DNA of 64,000 nt from Marthasterias glacialis (GCA_911728455.2 OU452226.1:12003498-12067497), one strand, 5' to 3'; shown: positions 11,709 to 24,983, counted from the first letter of the stretch. The notes: generated by a model from the sequence alone, not told the origin. Translations and numbers: made by a program.

Positions 11709-11878
11709 CACTGCAAAAACTCAGGTGTTAAAGTTGGTTATCTTGGTATCCAAATTTGACAACACCGACATGGTGTTAATTTTACCAACAATATAGCAGT
11801 GGGGAAACCAACACCGTGTCGGTGTTGTCACCTGTACAGATTCACAACAATCAATTTAACACCCGAGTTTTTGCAGTG
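11709..11878. mobile_element. CACTG-type MITE with two nested palindromes
   Basis: Terminal inverted repeats of about 23 bp begin CACTGCAAAAACTC and share a GGTGTTAAA block. A second inverted repeat lies inside (gacaacaccgacatggtgtt near 11757 and its partner near 11810-11829). The CACTG ends suggest the CACTA/EnSpm superfamily, an inference from the termini only. It has no coding capacity. Confidence 0.8.
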
Positions 11879-11879
11879 T

Positions 11880-12640
11880 GCTTTTTGGGTGGGGATCCAG
11901 TTTGACCTTACTTTTAAAACACGTAACGGGACCTTTTAGTGTTAACGTACATAGTGTTAACGTACATACGCAAAACTAAACACCTTGTCTCAAGTTCTGA
12001 TAACGGGAACACTTCTGTTTTACATCAGACTTACTACACTACCGGGTAAACATTTTACAAGGCAGACTCAAATCGAGTGTGGTTTTTTTTTCTCTTTCTT
12101 TTAATCCGTTCGCTAGCCGAGATGGCGCTACAGTAGCCGTCTTCGCGCGCTGAAGTGGCCCGTCAGAAAAGAGTTTAACACGGGCAAGTCAATAAGATTT
12201 GTGAGTAATAAATTGAACTAATATATGCTCAACCGCTATTATGACTGGCCACGGCAAGTGAAATAAGCGGTCCTTGAAGGCCTTTGTTCGGGACGGGGGT
12301 AATGGGAAAATTAAACGGCCTTCTCATTTCTTTAAGAGCTGCTTTATTTATGTATTGAGGAGACAAAGTTGACTCGGCCTTAAGAATTGATCAAAAGGTT
12401 TCGCTAAATAGTTAGTCTTTTGTCATCATAAATGATTCTAGATCCCATCTGTACACATCGCTGAATCTAGTTTTTCTCCTGGGTGATATTTTTATGGGTA
12501 TATCTTTACTTGGTCCGTTGAAGGGTGGTAACCTCCGGGACTGTTAAACTGTCTGTTTAGGAGTTGGGGTTCGTTTGCACTGCCCCATAATCTCATTCGC
12601 AGACGACTGACTTGAGCAAGACTAGCACAGGTCGTATCCG
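11880..12640. other. Non-coding stretch
   Basis: Holds a short tandem duplication of 'tgttaacgtacata' near 11940-11968. Nothing else is supported. Confidence 0.5.
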
Positions 12641-12644
12641 AGTT

Positions 12645-12737
12645 GGCGGCTACGGCTACGGCAACGGGCTGTTGCTATGGATGTCCTATACTTCAACACA
12701 AGATGGCTTGGCGATCCAGCCCGTAGCCGTAGCCACT
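12645..12737. repeat. Foldback repeat built on 'ggctacggctacgg'
   Basis: The left arm ggctacggctacgg...gggctg (12648-12671) is complementary to cagcccgtagccgtagcc (12717-12734) around a loop of about 45 nt. This is probably a short non-autonomous element. No duplicated target site was found. Confidence 0.6.
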
Positions 12738-12739
12738 AA

Positions 12740-15690
12740 TTCAGAGGAGGCCACCTCAGACTGGAGCCTCTAGTGTGATTGGACCAATAGTATACACCTA
12801 CCAGAATACCAGATAACACACAAGTCCTCATTTTTGATTTACTGTCATCACCTAAAGCTGGTCAATCGCCTTCTCTTCACCTTTTCCCTCAGAAGGAAGG
12901 ATAATAAAGGTCACATACAGGGTAAATATTATTGGTATCATTGCAAAAAGAGGCGGGAATGATATTAGCCCAAACACATGCGCTGTGGTAGTCTTGCTGC
13001 AAGACGTTCTTGATGTACAACAACGTATGTCTTATACCAAGACCATAGTGCTGTGGCCGAAACATTGAAAAATCGCAGGTTGATATAAAGGAGCCTTCGA
13101 CCTACCAAGCGACTTTGGCTGCATGCGGCTTTGGCATTTGGCCGCAACGACAACGTTGGGGGGGGGGGGGGGGATAGGACTTGTTCCAGCGAAAGCCACT
13201 GCCGAAGCGATTGATCGCAAACAGAAAGGAGAGCAGGAATTAAACTGCACGGCAATTATTTTACATTAGTCCAACTCCAGATCCGTCAAAGTCCGGATCA
13301 ATCGGTTCAGATTGGGATTATAGCCCTGGTCTTGCAAGAAAGAATAAGATACAGTAGTGTGAAATCACTTGAATGTCAATTGAATTCATTACTTCTGGGA
13401 CTACGAGTGCAGACGGAAATCAGTTAGAATAGACCATGCTCGGCCATTCTTAGTCAATCTCTTATCTCCCCTCCCGTAGACACCCCCCCCCCCCCCGACG
13501 AAGATGGGCTAAGTCTCTTAAGGAAGAATAACATCAAGCAATCAACCCCTACGTAGTGACACCTTTAAATAAACCAGGCGCCACCTTCAGCCAAATCCAA
13601 TCTTGTTGTTGCAATTTAGATTGTCACATAAGTCTTTTCATGGGCGTTGGGCTATTTCGTCGTGCATTGTCTATCACAGACCACTCCAGTGGTTCCCGGC
13701 ATTCAGCGACACCACTACAGTGCTCAACACAATGGGATTGTTAGTTTGGTTTTCCTGTTGCGGTCGGAGACAGCCGCAGTTAGACTGGACTAAATCAAGT
13801 CTAACTAAAAGAGCTCTCGTATTAAGGCGCATTAAGCCCCACACATCTTCCAAAATGACTATCATTCTCTCTTTTTTTAATGTGTCTCAGTAATTGCCTC
13901 AAAAGTTATTCCGCATCGATACGTCATTTGGAGAGTGAGCGAGAGAGGAAAAAAAGAACAGATCAATTTATCCCTTTCAATCGATAGGTAACAAACTTTG
14001 ACCAGTCGTTTCCTCCGTCACGCCTCGACAACTCGAATCTCCTCCCGCGGCGGGGCCTGTTTTTCCTCAAACTGACGGTCCCAAACAAGTGACAAAAGTC
14101 CCTAAAACTTTAATTACTTCATCATTTGATATTGACAGCTTGGGATTTGGCGAGCTCGCTGATGTGCGATGTTACCGAAGTCATAATAATACTCTCGATT
14201 TATTTTGTTTTGCTGAGGAGGCAGGCGTTTTCGGGAGAGCTGGGCTTGCCGGAATGTGTTAACCCATACCTCATTTGGTTTGGGCTGAAGGGGGGCAGAG
14301 TATCATTGCCCAAAGTGATTCTTAGCCCGACACTTGCCGTGCAAATGTAATGGGTTATGACCATGGTATAACGGGTTAACCTGATTGAGCGATTGGGGGA
14401 TCAGTCTCGGAAGTAGACAGGCTAAAGAAATGGACAATAGCAGGGTGGCGACAGGGGGATTTAGAGCTTCACACCGTCAATTATCAAGTAAAGACCACCG
14501 GTGTCTGTCCTGAAAAAGACCGGACAATAGCCATTGAGGGCACTAGCACCCGCGGGGGTTACGTGACGGGACCTCTCGTCAATGGACCCCGTACGATCCC
14601 AATCTAGCAATGATTTGATGGGCAATTAACCATCTTTTCTTGTGATGAGCCTGAGCCCGCACCACCCGGGCCTTTGGTGGCCCGGCTACCCTCATGAATT
14701 GGCTGTGCCTGGCCGCTCTGGCGCCCGTTCGGTAGGATTCCTTGGTACCAAAACAGAGCTGCAGGGGTTTATCTGCAGACAACATCACATAGTTTTAGAA
14801 CTTGTTTAGAAAGGTGTTTGTAGCAAGTGGAGACAGTTCAAAAAAAAAAAAAAAAAAAAAAGAGAAATGAAAACCGATTTCAACTGATCCTACTGATTGT
14901 GACTTATCAGCTCAACCACAAGTCTTTAATTGGAATGCAACATGATTGCTTGGGCTTCGATCAATCATTGTGGAAGAGAGGTACAAAAAAGAAAGAAATG
15001 TAACAGGTTGAAAAATAAGGAGTGCATGTGGTGAAAAGCTTTGCAATGTTGTGGCCAATGTTTACTAGTTTTATAACTGAGGCTGCAATAGCGATGATTG
15101 TTGTTGCCGGTGTTGCTGTTTTGTTGTTGTTATTTTAGATTTGTGGACAATATAGTAGTATTTTTCATCTTCTTCTGAGTTTCCAATTTAATTTTCTTTT
15201 GTTTTGCGGGGGCGGGTCCACGTTAGTTTCTTTTTTGTTTTTAAATTGCAACCCATGTATTATTTGTAATAGTGTTATTGAATAAGTTGTAGTTATTTGT
15301 TTGCGTAGAAAAAAAGGGAATTTTTTCAAAAAGTTGTACATACACGAGACAACAGTCGCTAAACCACTCTGCAATATTACAGATGCTTTCGTGATTGAGA
15401 AACTAGCGTACTCTTTAGTTTTATTGAACGTATCAATGAATATTCAAAGAGCATGTCTAAATTTAATTATGCACGTCGTAAAGAGTGCTGTCGTATACAT
15501 TGTCTACAAGCAGCCAACAGCAAACATTGGGCCGAGGTTCATAAATAATCCCAAAAAAATACTGTTTGGAGCGTTGCTCTATGCTGTGAGAATGCATCTG
15601 GTTTCAAGAGGTTAGCGAGTCAGTTGCAGCATCACGCATTACCCCGTCGTTGCCCGGCGGAACTTCCCCTTCCCATGTTCACCAATATAG
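12740..15690. other. Non-coding stretch
   Basis: No exon is recognised. It contains homopolymers: 16 G (13158-13173), 14 C (13483-13496), and about 22 A near 14840. Confidence 0.5.
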
Positions 15691-15875
15691 CCCTTTTTCA
15701 CACCACTAAGCCGATTCCCAGGAGATAGAACCCCAAGGAAATCCCCGGGGAATCTTAACCCCACCTTACACTTGCTGCACCTTTTCCGGGGGACAATACA
15801 CACTCGATATTAAGCTAACGAAATGGCTATTTCCCGGGAGTCTGCCAGGGTTAACATCTCAGGTGTGAAAAGGTG
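15691..15875. mobile_element. Possible MITE with CCCTTTTTCACACC ends
   Basis: CCCTTTTTCACACC (15691-15704) is mirrored by GGTGTGAAAAGGTG (15862-15875), giving a 185-bp unit with no open frame. The class is not assigned. Confidence 0.5.
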
Positions 15876-16560
15876 AACCAAAGTTTCCCAAGAAATTCGT
15901 CTACATGTTTAGTGTGATGGGGAATTTTATGGAGGGGGGCTCCATCCCAAACGACCCCTGGTCCGTGCCGTGCAGGAACACCTATAGAAACATTTCCTTC
16001 GCAACAACAATTACACTTATTACCCATAAAAAAGCCTCCGGCATCCGAGAAATCTACCTCATCGTGTCAGCCTTTTTTAGTGGCTTTAGAGATACCGACA
16101 ATAGATGTTTGTTTTTTAGAACACGATGAGCAGCAAGCTCCTCTGGGGTCTGTAAACACATTTTCGCCGGGGTAACAATTCAAGACCATTGAGGGTGATG
16201 TTTATCTGTAGTCAGCCCTGCTCTATTATGGCCGGAGTAACTTTGCCTTGTAGGCGTACAAACGGCCTACTTCATGCAGTTGTGGAAACAAAAAAGTCTA
16301 GACAACATAAATGTACATGACACTGAATCGGGAGAAACAAAGATGAATAAGCAATACTCTGACAGGAATCGTACAGTGAGTCCGACCAAAATATACTGAA
16401 CTTAACTAATTAGAATAAGAAGTCATTACAAAGCTTGGGTATCCTGAATCAAACGTAGCCTTACCCTGCAGTTACCCTAACCCAAGGTCTGTAAATAAGG
16501 CCCTCAACCCACACACTCACTAACCACCCATTCTCTACATTTCTACAAAGTGTATGTACG
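15876..16560. other. Non-coding stretch
   Basis: Nothing recognised. Confidence 0.5.
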
Positions 16561-16807
16561 TTTGTTTGTTTGTTTGTTTGTTTGTTTGTTTGTTTGTTTG
16601 TTTGTTTGTTTGTTTGTTTGTTTGTTTGTTTGTTTGTTTGTTTGTTCGTTCGTTTGTTTGTTTGTTTGTTTGTTTGTTTGTTTGTTTGTTTGTTTGTTGG
16701 GTTGTTTGTTTGTTTGTTTGTTTGTTTGTTGGGTTGTTTGTTTGTTTGTTTGTTTGTTGGGTTGTTTGTTTACTTGTTTGTTTAATTGTTTGTTTGTTTG
16801 TTTGTTT
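16561..16807. repeat. (TTTG)n microsatellite, about 247 bp
   Basis: About 60 tetranucleotide units with interruptions: two adjacent TTCG units, and three regularly placed 'ttgggttg' interruptions near 16698, 16730 and 16758. The latter suggest that part of the array was duplicated as a block. Open frames through it are artefacts of the unit. Confidence 0.97.
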
Positions 16808-19800
16808 GGGGGTCTGGTTTTTCGTTTGCTTTGTATAAGATTCGTAGCTTTGCTCGGGAGATGGATTTCTATTTGTTTACCAGTGCAACATGTAACAAGC
16901 CAACACTTGATAAATCTCGGTTGCGCCATCTTAGGGAATCATGTACCTCTGTGTGTTATTGCTGTGCCGTGCGCATTTTAGGCAATGCAAGCGCGGTTAT
17001 AGTTAGACGCGCACCACTTTATCTTTATGCGTACCTTTCGTTTGCAACGTCACAGCCGCGAGTTTTGCCGACCATGGGTGGCAACAAAAGTACGCGCGGC
17101 ATTCACTGCAAAAAAATAAAACAGTTTATCATTTGACAAATGATGCTATCAAATTAATACCCATATTAAATGATAAATAAAATTCACTGTCCAAAAGGGT
17201 AAACTTTTCCTTAGTAAAAAAAGTTTTACTGAAAAAGGCACCTTTTTGTCAATTCAGTATACATTTTGTGCTATTCAAGGCAGCCCATACAAAATGGCAG
17301 TCAATGCTTGGAAACAAACTAAAGGTCTACAGACTTTCAGAATGGCAGACCCCGGTCAGTAGCTGCGTGTAATCCGTCAGTGGAAGAGGTCATTTTGAAG
17401 ATGTACGCCTGTGAAAAGATCCGGTTGAGCTGTTCTCAACATTTTGAACAACGTCGCATGTGCCACGTTCCCGTGTGGAGTCTCCAGTGTGACTGTATAA
17501 TAGACAAAGTTTCCCCCTATGCCGAGAGTTATTAATTGCCGTAGCCTGGCACAATGCGCAAAAAGATCAAACGAGTTTGAATCACAAACGGAATCAAGCT
17601 GTTAGGATTATTTAAGTCCCAACTCCCCCTGATTTGAACCGAGCTTCTTGGATAGGAAAAGACGGGAAAGAAAAAGATATTTTCCTTTTCAGGGGGAGAA
17701 AGAAAAAAAAAAAACTAATTTCCAACGGATGTACAGGAGCATCTCTTCCCGCAGAAATCCATCCCAAACGAACACGACAAAACCCTTCCCCGTGTGATAT
17801 CCACTCACCAGCCTTATACACAGCTCCTTTCAATGCCAAATGGATTACAGATTCGTCAATCACAGACGGACTTCTTGTCATTTTTGGCGGATTTTACGAA
17901 GAGGAGGAAGAAAATCCTACGGGACTTGGGCTCTCCTCCGGCGTGCGTTTTGTTTTGTTTTGTTTTTTTCCCTTTTCTTTTTTTGTTCTTTCCTTCGAAC
18001 TGAGGTTTTTTTCTCCCCTTAAAGTCAATACAATTTTGCAAGCAATGATATAATAGGCGACCTTCATGTAGTAGGCCTATGTATACCAAAAGCTTGTGTA
18101 ATTCATTTCAATATAATAAGATGGGGGGAAGAGGTTAGCTTTGAAAGCTAGGATAAAAGAGTCTAGGCCTTATAATTGGCAAAAAGCACGTTGTTCATTC
18201 ACGCCATGAATGGTCGCTAAATTTAAGTGTTTCTATTTAAGTCTATTAAGATGTTAGCATCTCGCGAAACGCACGCACGCAGTATTAACTTTTCCCTCGC
18301 GCCGCGCGAGATCTGTACAGTTTGTCCATTAGCTGCGCCAAAACTGGCGACTTTTGGGGGGGAAAATGCAAGGAGAAAAGAAGAAGAAGAAGAAAAAAGA
18401 TGAGCGAGATTGTGCCTTTGGACACGATGCAGAAGAAGGAAAAACAAGATTTGTGTCGTTCCTTGTGTTGTGCCGCCACAGATGCACGGCGTGTCGTTCC
18501 AAGCACGACTCTCGCACGAACTGTGAGGCAGGGGGGATGAAAAGCATCGTTTCTAAGTCGTACATTCTTTGAAGAAGAGAAATAATGGCCATAAAAAGGT
18601 ATGCCTGGGGTTTTAGTGAAAAGGTTTCTGCATGAACAACAAGATCGCCACGCCCCCTCGGTCTTTACCATCAAAGACATCGAAACAGAGTCTGTACTAT
18701 AAGTAGAAACTTAAACAACGGTCTGAAAAAAAAAAACGTCTTTAGGTACTGAGCTGGGAAACCCGGTTTTTCAACCAACTTCTAGCGTTTATTTTTAGGT
18801 CAAAGAATGAGTCATACTTTTTTAGGTTTGTTTATAACTTTCCTTGAATGACACTAAAGTTCAATATGTTTGCTGAAAACATGAGTATACAGATAAATGC
18901 ACGCATCAGAAAGTATTTGTCGTGCTAAATTGAATTCAGATTCTGAAAAAAAACCCAAATAATTCCCAGCGTAACGGGTTTTTAAGGCTGCTCGGGTTTT
19001 ATGCAAGAGACTTCGCGTTCAGTCATGTTTCTCCCCCCAAGACATCCAGTTGTCTTCTCGACGAACCAGTGCTGACGACGTGTAAATATTGTCTCTCAAG
19101 CGAAGCCATCTTAGCAGATCAGCTTCTCGGTGCTTTCTTGTCATTAAACTCCGAGGCGAACACGAAGAAGACACAAGAAAAGGAGGAACTCGCCGTGTTG
19201 TCTTCCTCTCGTCACGGAGTTACTCCCATCCTCACCGGAGGACCTTGTAAGATGTAGTTCTGACGGGCGATAGCGTTTCCTTCTAAGCCAGATCAAATTC
19301 TCAATATGCTCCCACAATCTCCACTTACGGAAAGCCCCTACACAACGGCTTGTTGACCCTCCATGCTTAGATTACAGTCAAGGCGCGCTTTCCTACACAA
19401 CCATTCGCCCTTTTCTTCATTTCGGCTGACATACAATGTCGGCTAGTAGATTGATCACTGACACGAATTACAAGGATTACTCGTCTTATTTCTTCTTCTC
19501 CTTCACATCTCGTAGACCTTTCCTTCCAGGAAACTGGCCATGTTGGAGCAGGAAAAGGACAAGATTGTGGATAAATAAGTGCAAGACCGTCTCGTTGATT
19601 AGTGAGGGGGGATTGAGACGAACTATATAACATGGACGGAGTACGAGATTCATTCAGCCCGCTGTACTTCTGTCATTTATTGCAGAGGAAAAGGCTATAG
19701 TTCTCAAAAAGTGTCCCCTCATCAGTCTGTGACCAACGAATTAAATTAAGCTCAAGTTTAACTATACCGGTGCAAAATGCTAGTCTCCATTACCAGTACA

Positions 19801-20160
19801 TAATATACAGGAAACTGGTTTTGCAATATAAAGTATTACCATATACAACATTAATTATAAAAAAGATAATAAATAAAATAAAAACACTTATTACTACTAT
19901 AGTGTCTCTTTAAAACGAACGGCATTTACTATATGGCAATATAACAGATACGTCACGCTGAACTCTGGTGACTGTTAAAACAAGTGACGTCACGTGTGTG
20001 ACCCAGTTTAAAAAGGGCACTTTTTCTTTTCAAAACCATGTACGACCTCACTAAGACGTCACAGCTTAAATATAATGAGATAAAGAGAGAGAGAGAGAGC
20101 TTGTACTTTGTACGCGTATCTGTTAAACGCTGTCGTAGCTCAACTGTTTACGTTTGCTTC
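16808..20160. other. Non-coding stretch
   Basis: No exon supported. 'cactgcaaaaaaataaaacag' near 17105 recalls CACTG-type MITE ends but no partner end was found. It contains poly-A/T tracts, a (GA)n run near 20088-20100 and a GTGACGTCAC palindrome at 19984-19993. Confidence 0.5.
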
Positions 20161-20163
20161 CAT

Positions 20164-20216
20164 CCAGTGGCGTAGCTGGGGGAGGGGGGAGGGGGCCAAA
20201 GGGGGCAGCTGCCCCC
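20164..20216. mobile_element. Possible hAT-like transposon end
   Basis: 'CAGTGGCGTAGCTGGGGGAG', followed by G-rich sequence and 'gggggcagctgcccccc', resembles the terminal repeats of hAT-like elements common in marine invertebrates. The opposite end is not seen. Confidence 0.35.
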
Positions 20217-20227
20217 CCTTGAGTCGG

Positions 20228-20537
20228 GGTGGTCGGGTTGGCATAGTGGTATCTTTCCTTGCCTTCCACCTCTAGGACCCTGGTTCGAATCCCACCGGGG
20301 GCACTATGTGGGTTGGGTTTTCAGTCCCTACCTGATTGCGTTTTCCCTGGAATAAATCTCTGGGTTTTTCTTTTAAAACGGACACTTCCTTCCTTGTCTT
20401 CTCTCCATGGGGTTCTAGGCTATAGTATAGTGATTAAGTTCGCTGTTCTGAGAATCCTTGGCTTCACAACCAGAATTAGTAGATGAAATGCAATAAATGA
20501 AATGCAATAAATGAAATGAAATAAATGAAATGAAATC
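20228..20537 (+). mobile_element. SINE family B, best copy
   Basis: tRNA-like head with A box tggcatagtgg (about 20239-20249) and B box ggttcgaatcc (20282-20292). The body holds 'tcagtccctacctgattgcg' and 'ttttccctggaataaat'. It ends in a simple tail of aaatgaaatgcaat-type units, which is the expected SINE architecture. Confidence 0.8.
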
Positions 20538-20539
20538 TA

Positions 20540-21880
20540 GCCCCGGAGCCAGCTTGGTTTTACTAAAAAAAAACTCCGCAATAAAAAAAAGTCCGTTATG
20601 TATAGCCAGTGATCCAGAATCTGCCAAATTAGGATCTTTGCCAAGGGGCTTGCATACTGCTCGCACTTGGAGTCAGAACAGGCCTGGCGAGTTGAGTTTA
20701 CTCCCGGGCTGTGTTTTGTGCTGACACTCATCCCCATTGCACATCTTATGCATTCCAAGTTTAAACTTCCCGTCACACTCACAACAAAAGCTTACATTCC
20801 CCGGGACAGTTCTCTTCGCAATAATTTTCAGTGTCCTTAATTCCTTGCCCATGATAAACCCAAAGAAAACACACAGACACACGAGACGTCCCCAGAGAAT
20901 TATATCTCAGTTGTTAATAAATCCGGAAATATATTTCTTGCGGTGGATAGGTGTCGACTTTATGGCAATACAGGATTTTTTTTTCTCTTTCTTCTCTTCT
21001 TCTTATAAGACGTTAGATGGACAGAGCGGAAGTACATTTTGATAGAGTTGGTTTTAATGTTGACAGAAGATGAATGGGTTTTTCCACGCTGGAATTGATG
21101 ACGTTCTGGAGGCTTTGCTGCGAAAGGTGCAAGGTTTTGTTTTCTTAAAAATGTGCGAGAACATCGAGTCTTGTGTGCAGCCTTCTGACAGCGCTGATGT
21201 TTGTTGCCAAAGGAAGCCCCGTTCGCCGGATGTTTTTAGCCTGATGTAGCTGAGTCTGAAAAAGGACTGTTTAATTTCCCCCCCCCCCCCCTTCTCCCCG
21301 AAGAAAAAAAATAATAATCTGAGAAATACATAAAAGCAAAGTGCAATTTTCTTTCCTCCCTTTGTCTGTGGGCCACGCTAAAAGCAGATTGTGAGGTTCA
21401 CGGAGGCGACTTCTCTCACGATTTTATAATCTTTCGGTATTGGCTTTTCATCTACAAAGTACATTCACTTGCTGCTTTTTGAGCTGGTGAAAATCTGCAA
21501 ACAATCGAATGCTCAATCTGTAAAAAACCGAACAGACCATAACGAAATTACTTACTGGGTTTCAAAAGCACATATCGGGGTGTATACACCCGTGCGTGTC
21601 TAAACGACAAGAGGGAAGAATCTAGCAGAATGTTTGAACTTGGATAACAACGAGGTAGCCCTCATTCGCACCGTCACGTCGTTTTGTAAGACTGGGGACA
21701 ACTGCTGCTTGTCGTGTGTCTTGCCCCTTAAGAACACAACGCTATACCTCATCTTATTTGTGTTATATTTTCTTTATCACCGATGCAAAAATTAACATCT
21801 ATAACAAAATAACGCTATCCTGTTGGTAAGTGATGACGTTTTAGAGCCGGAAGTGCAATGTGAACGCATGTTCATGAACA
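20540..21880. other. Non-coding stretch
   Basis: No gene is supported. It contains a C run near 21280-21290. Confidence 0.5.
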
Positions 21881-21884
21881 ATCA

Positions 21885-22450
21885 TTACATGGTTTGGGAT
21901 TACATTTGGGTAGGTTTGGGAATACATTTTGGTACAGGATTATGGGCTACATTTGGGTGGATGTACATTTCGGTACAAGGCTTGGGATTACTTTTATGTA
22001 GATTTGGTGTACATTTAGGTACAGGGTTGGGCTACATTTAGATACAGTTTAGGGTCTACATTTTATACATTTAGGGTCTACAGTTAGTTCCCGGGCTACA
22101 TTAATTTATGTCCGGGCTCCATTCAGGTCCCATGCTACATTTAGGTCCCAGGGTATAATAAGGTCCCGGACTGCATTAAGGTCCCAGGATCTATTAGGTT
22201 CCCGGGCCGCATTTAGGTGTTAGGCTACAGTTTAAAGTCTACATTTATACATTTTAAACTATGTATTGGGCTCCATTCAGGTCCCATGCTACATTTACGC
22301 CGCGTGCTATATTTAGGTACCAGGATATGTTAAAAGCTCCAGGCTGCATTAAGGTCCCGTGCTATATTTAGGTCCGGTGCGATATTTAGGTCCTGGGCTG
22401 CATTTCGGTCCCAGGCTAAAAACTAGGTCTTAGGCTACATTAGGTGCCGC
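21885..22450. repeat. Degenerate array of 'ctacatttaggtcccggg' units
   Basis: Roughly 25 diverged copies of a 21-23 bp unit. A larger duplication is layered on it: 'ggctccattcaggtcccatg' occurs near 22114 and again near 22270, about 154 bp apart. The divergence suggests an old array. Confidence 0.85.
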
Positions 22451-23770
22451 ACATGGTACGGTGACGGCACCTATGGTACAGGTGAAGGGATCGAGGTTGC
22501 AAACACAACTTTCTCAATGACCTTTATGATTATACAAGGGACTGACAGAAATGTTACATTGGGAGCAAAGTGCAGGTGGTGTCTCCGTAACCTCATCCAT
22601 CTTTCACTCCAAACAAGACTTAAGTTTACAACCCGTTTCATGAACCACACTGTGTGATGTCAACCATTCACCGGAGTTAAACGGGACAAAGTGTGAATAA
22701 ATGTCAAGATTAATGTTACTGCATTCTGCAATGTTTCTCACTCTCTCCTCTACGTGACATTTTATTTTAAAATTGGGGGGGGGGTGGGTGGGTGGGGGGC
22801 AATAAAAAAAATCAAGCATGATGTATCAACCAAGATTAAAATCTCCCTACACAGAATCGGTTGTAATTGAAATCCAATATTATATACATATTAATCAAAC
22901 TTGACTAGATCCTCTAATGCCGTCATTTGCATCACTTTTACTCACAAATGCAATCTTTTCTTCTTCTTTTTTTAATCCTGACTGTTTAAAAATTCATCGT
23001 GTCGGTTGAAGTCTATCTCAAAACAAACACTGATCGGATACCGCCCCGGCTACGCTCTACTCACCTTCCCGATCCATATTTACTGTCATTAATAAACTAG
23101 ACCCCCCAAATTTCCATATCTTCCAGCCGAACAGTTCGCTCTTAAAAAATTACCTGCGCATAAACTCAATTAAAATTTACAGGGTATACAGTAATAAATG
23201 CCCACAATCCCCGAAATCGTTTCCCCGTATTAAACACACACACGCGCACGGTGCACGATTGCTTTTTGACAAATTAATTCTGCTTGTTTACTCTACAAAT
23301 GTTTGCTGTATGTAGAGGGAATCGGGCTGTGGTGGTTCGGTCGGTGTGACTTGGGGCGCAGAGCCAAAGGAGAGCTTAGTTCGCAGTGGGATAAGTGCTG
23401 GACGGGGGGAGCCGGGGAGCCGAGTGAGTCGAGGGGGCCGGGTGAATGAGGACTTCGGTGGGAGAAGCGAGAAAGTGGCCCGCGAGGGGATTCAATGAGA
23501 AACCGGCGGTCAGTTATCAATGACACAAGAAAACCCTACAAACTGTATCGAGGGATTTGGAAAGTCGAATAGAGCGAACCACCTATCAACCTAGCAGAGG
23601 TTATAAATAGGGAAAAAGGGAAGACTTTGAAAAGTATTCTTTTTCAAAATCTAAATATTAGGAGAGACTCTTATATGAACCGGGAGTTTGTTTCATTCCC
23701 ATCGGACCGGCTATCGGAAACGCCTTGTCCCCAGTTAGTGTGATTTTACATTTAACATGTAAACGACTGT
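22451..23770. other. Non-coding stretch
   Basis: No exon recognised. It holds a G-rich 'gggggggggtgggtgggtgggg' type block at about 22776-22798. The proline- and serine-rich minus-strand frame near 23300-23520 is compositional only. Confidence 0.45.
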
Positions 23771-23832
23771 GACAAAGTGTTGGGGCCCTAGCTATGACAA
23801 AGTGTTGGGGCCCTAGCTATGACAAAGCGTTA
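23771..23832. repeat. 25-bp tandem repeat, about 2.5 copies
   Basis: The unit starting gacaaagtgttggggccc occurs at 23771, 23796 and partly at 23821. The third, partial copy runs into a SINE-B-like sequence. Confidence 0.9.
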
Positions 23833-23960
23833 GTATTTTTCCTGCCCTTCCACCTCCGTGGACCACGGTTTGAAAAACCCGACTCAGATCAGAGCCCCCC
23901 AAAACGAGGACTAAGTATTCCTCCCACATGATTTTCACACTGCATTTTCACTTGGGGATT
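23821..23960 (+). mobile_element. SINE family B, degenerate copy
   Basis: 'cc.gcccttccacctc.gtggacc.cggtttgaa' aligns with the head of the copy at 20228, but the body is eroded. Judged by eye only. Confidence 0.4.
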
Positions 23961-24983
23961 CTGTGAGTTACAGCAGCCCATGCGGATGTGCGTGCGGATT
24001 TATACCACAAAGGCCACAGTTCACCAAAATTTCAAAACATCCTTCGGCGGAAGAAACAGACAACACTAGAGGACAAAGCTACCGTACTTGTAATAACGAT
24101 GATCATCAAGTTTGCATTTCGTCGGGTGCCCACCAGAAACACGTACGAGGATACGACCGTCTGACAGGCACGCAAATTACAACATTTTGTTCCATCAGAA
24201 TGTTGTAAGCAAAACAGGGAGGCTTTTAATTCTCTGAAGATGCGTATGTCATTAGGCCTACCATGCCGAGTTGAACTTCCCTGTAAAGTTATGCATGACC
24301 CCCAAAATACACCATCGTTTGGCTACCAAGGGGGTACTCCGTTTGTACTGTCCCTATAAAAACAAGCCCCTTTTCAGCGATCTGGTTTTGCCGATTACTA
24401 GTTTTCTTAAAATAATCTGACGTATAGAAGTAACATTCGTTGTCTGCTGCGTGTAAATTTAAAAAATAGTAATTCAAAAACATTAAAATTGTTACATTAA
24501 AAGCGTATAAGATATATAGACTTTTTATTCCCGTAAGTTTTAATCTCAAAAGTCAAGATTTCAAATGGGGCACGAGGGGAGTGGGGGTTGGGGGGGGGGG
24601 GGTACGCACATCAGTTGAGGTCACGTGCCCCCCCCCCCCCCACATCTCCAATGTTACGACACTTTCAAAATACACCATTCGACAAATCCAAGGGGCTTAT
24701 AAGCTTATTTCGATCGAAGTCATCGTAATTAGTAAATTGTTTCGGGTCTCCAAATGCTAATTGTTTTTTTTCTGCGTTGACATTATTTAAGAGTGACATA
24801 TTTCTCTGGAGGATTGGAGCTAGTATAAACTTTACAATCAACGAGCTTTCAAATTACAACTAACAAAAAGGAAATTGAATAACTACGACCCTCGTGTACT
24901 TAAATGTATACCAAGCAATATAAACCACAAGGTGAATATATTCATTTAAAAGGATATATTTAAATACCGAAATTATCTTTTTC
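23961..24983. other. Non-coding stretch with G13 / C14 runs
   Basis: A 13-G run (24590-24602) and a 14-C run (24628-24641) are separated by only 25 bases, so the two can pair as a G:C hairpin. No genes seen. Confidence 0.6.

Noticed and set aside
14579-14788. GC-rich segment that looked like part of an rRNA or tRNA cluster
   Set aside because: No conserved rRNA block or cloverleaf could be found on either strand.
16550-16981. Long open frames rich in FVCL / NKQT on both strands
   Set aside because: They are translations of the (TTTG)n microsatellite; a four-base unit read in threes gives a stop-free 12-base cycle in every frame.
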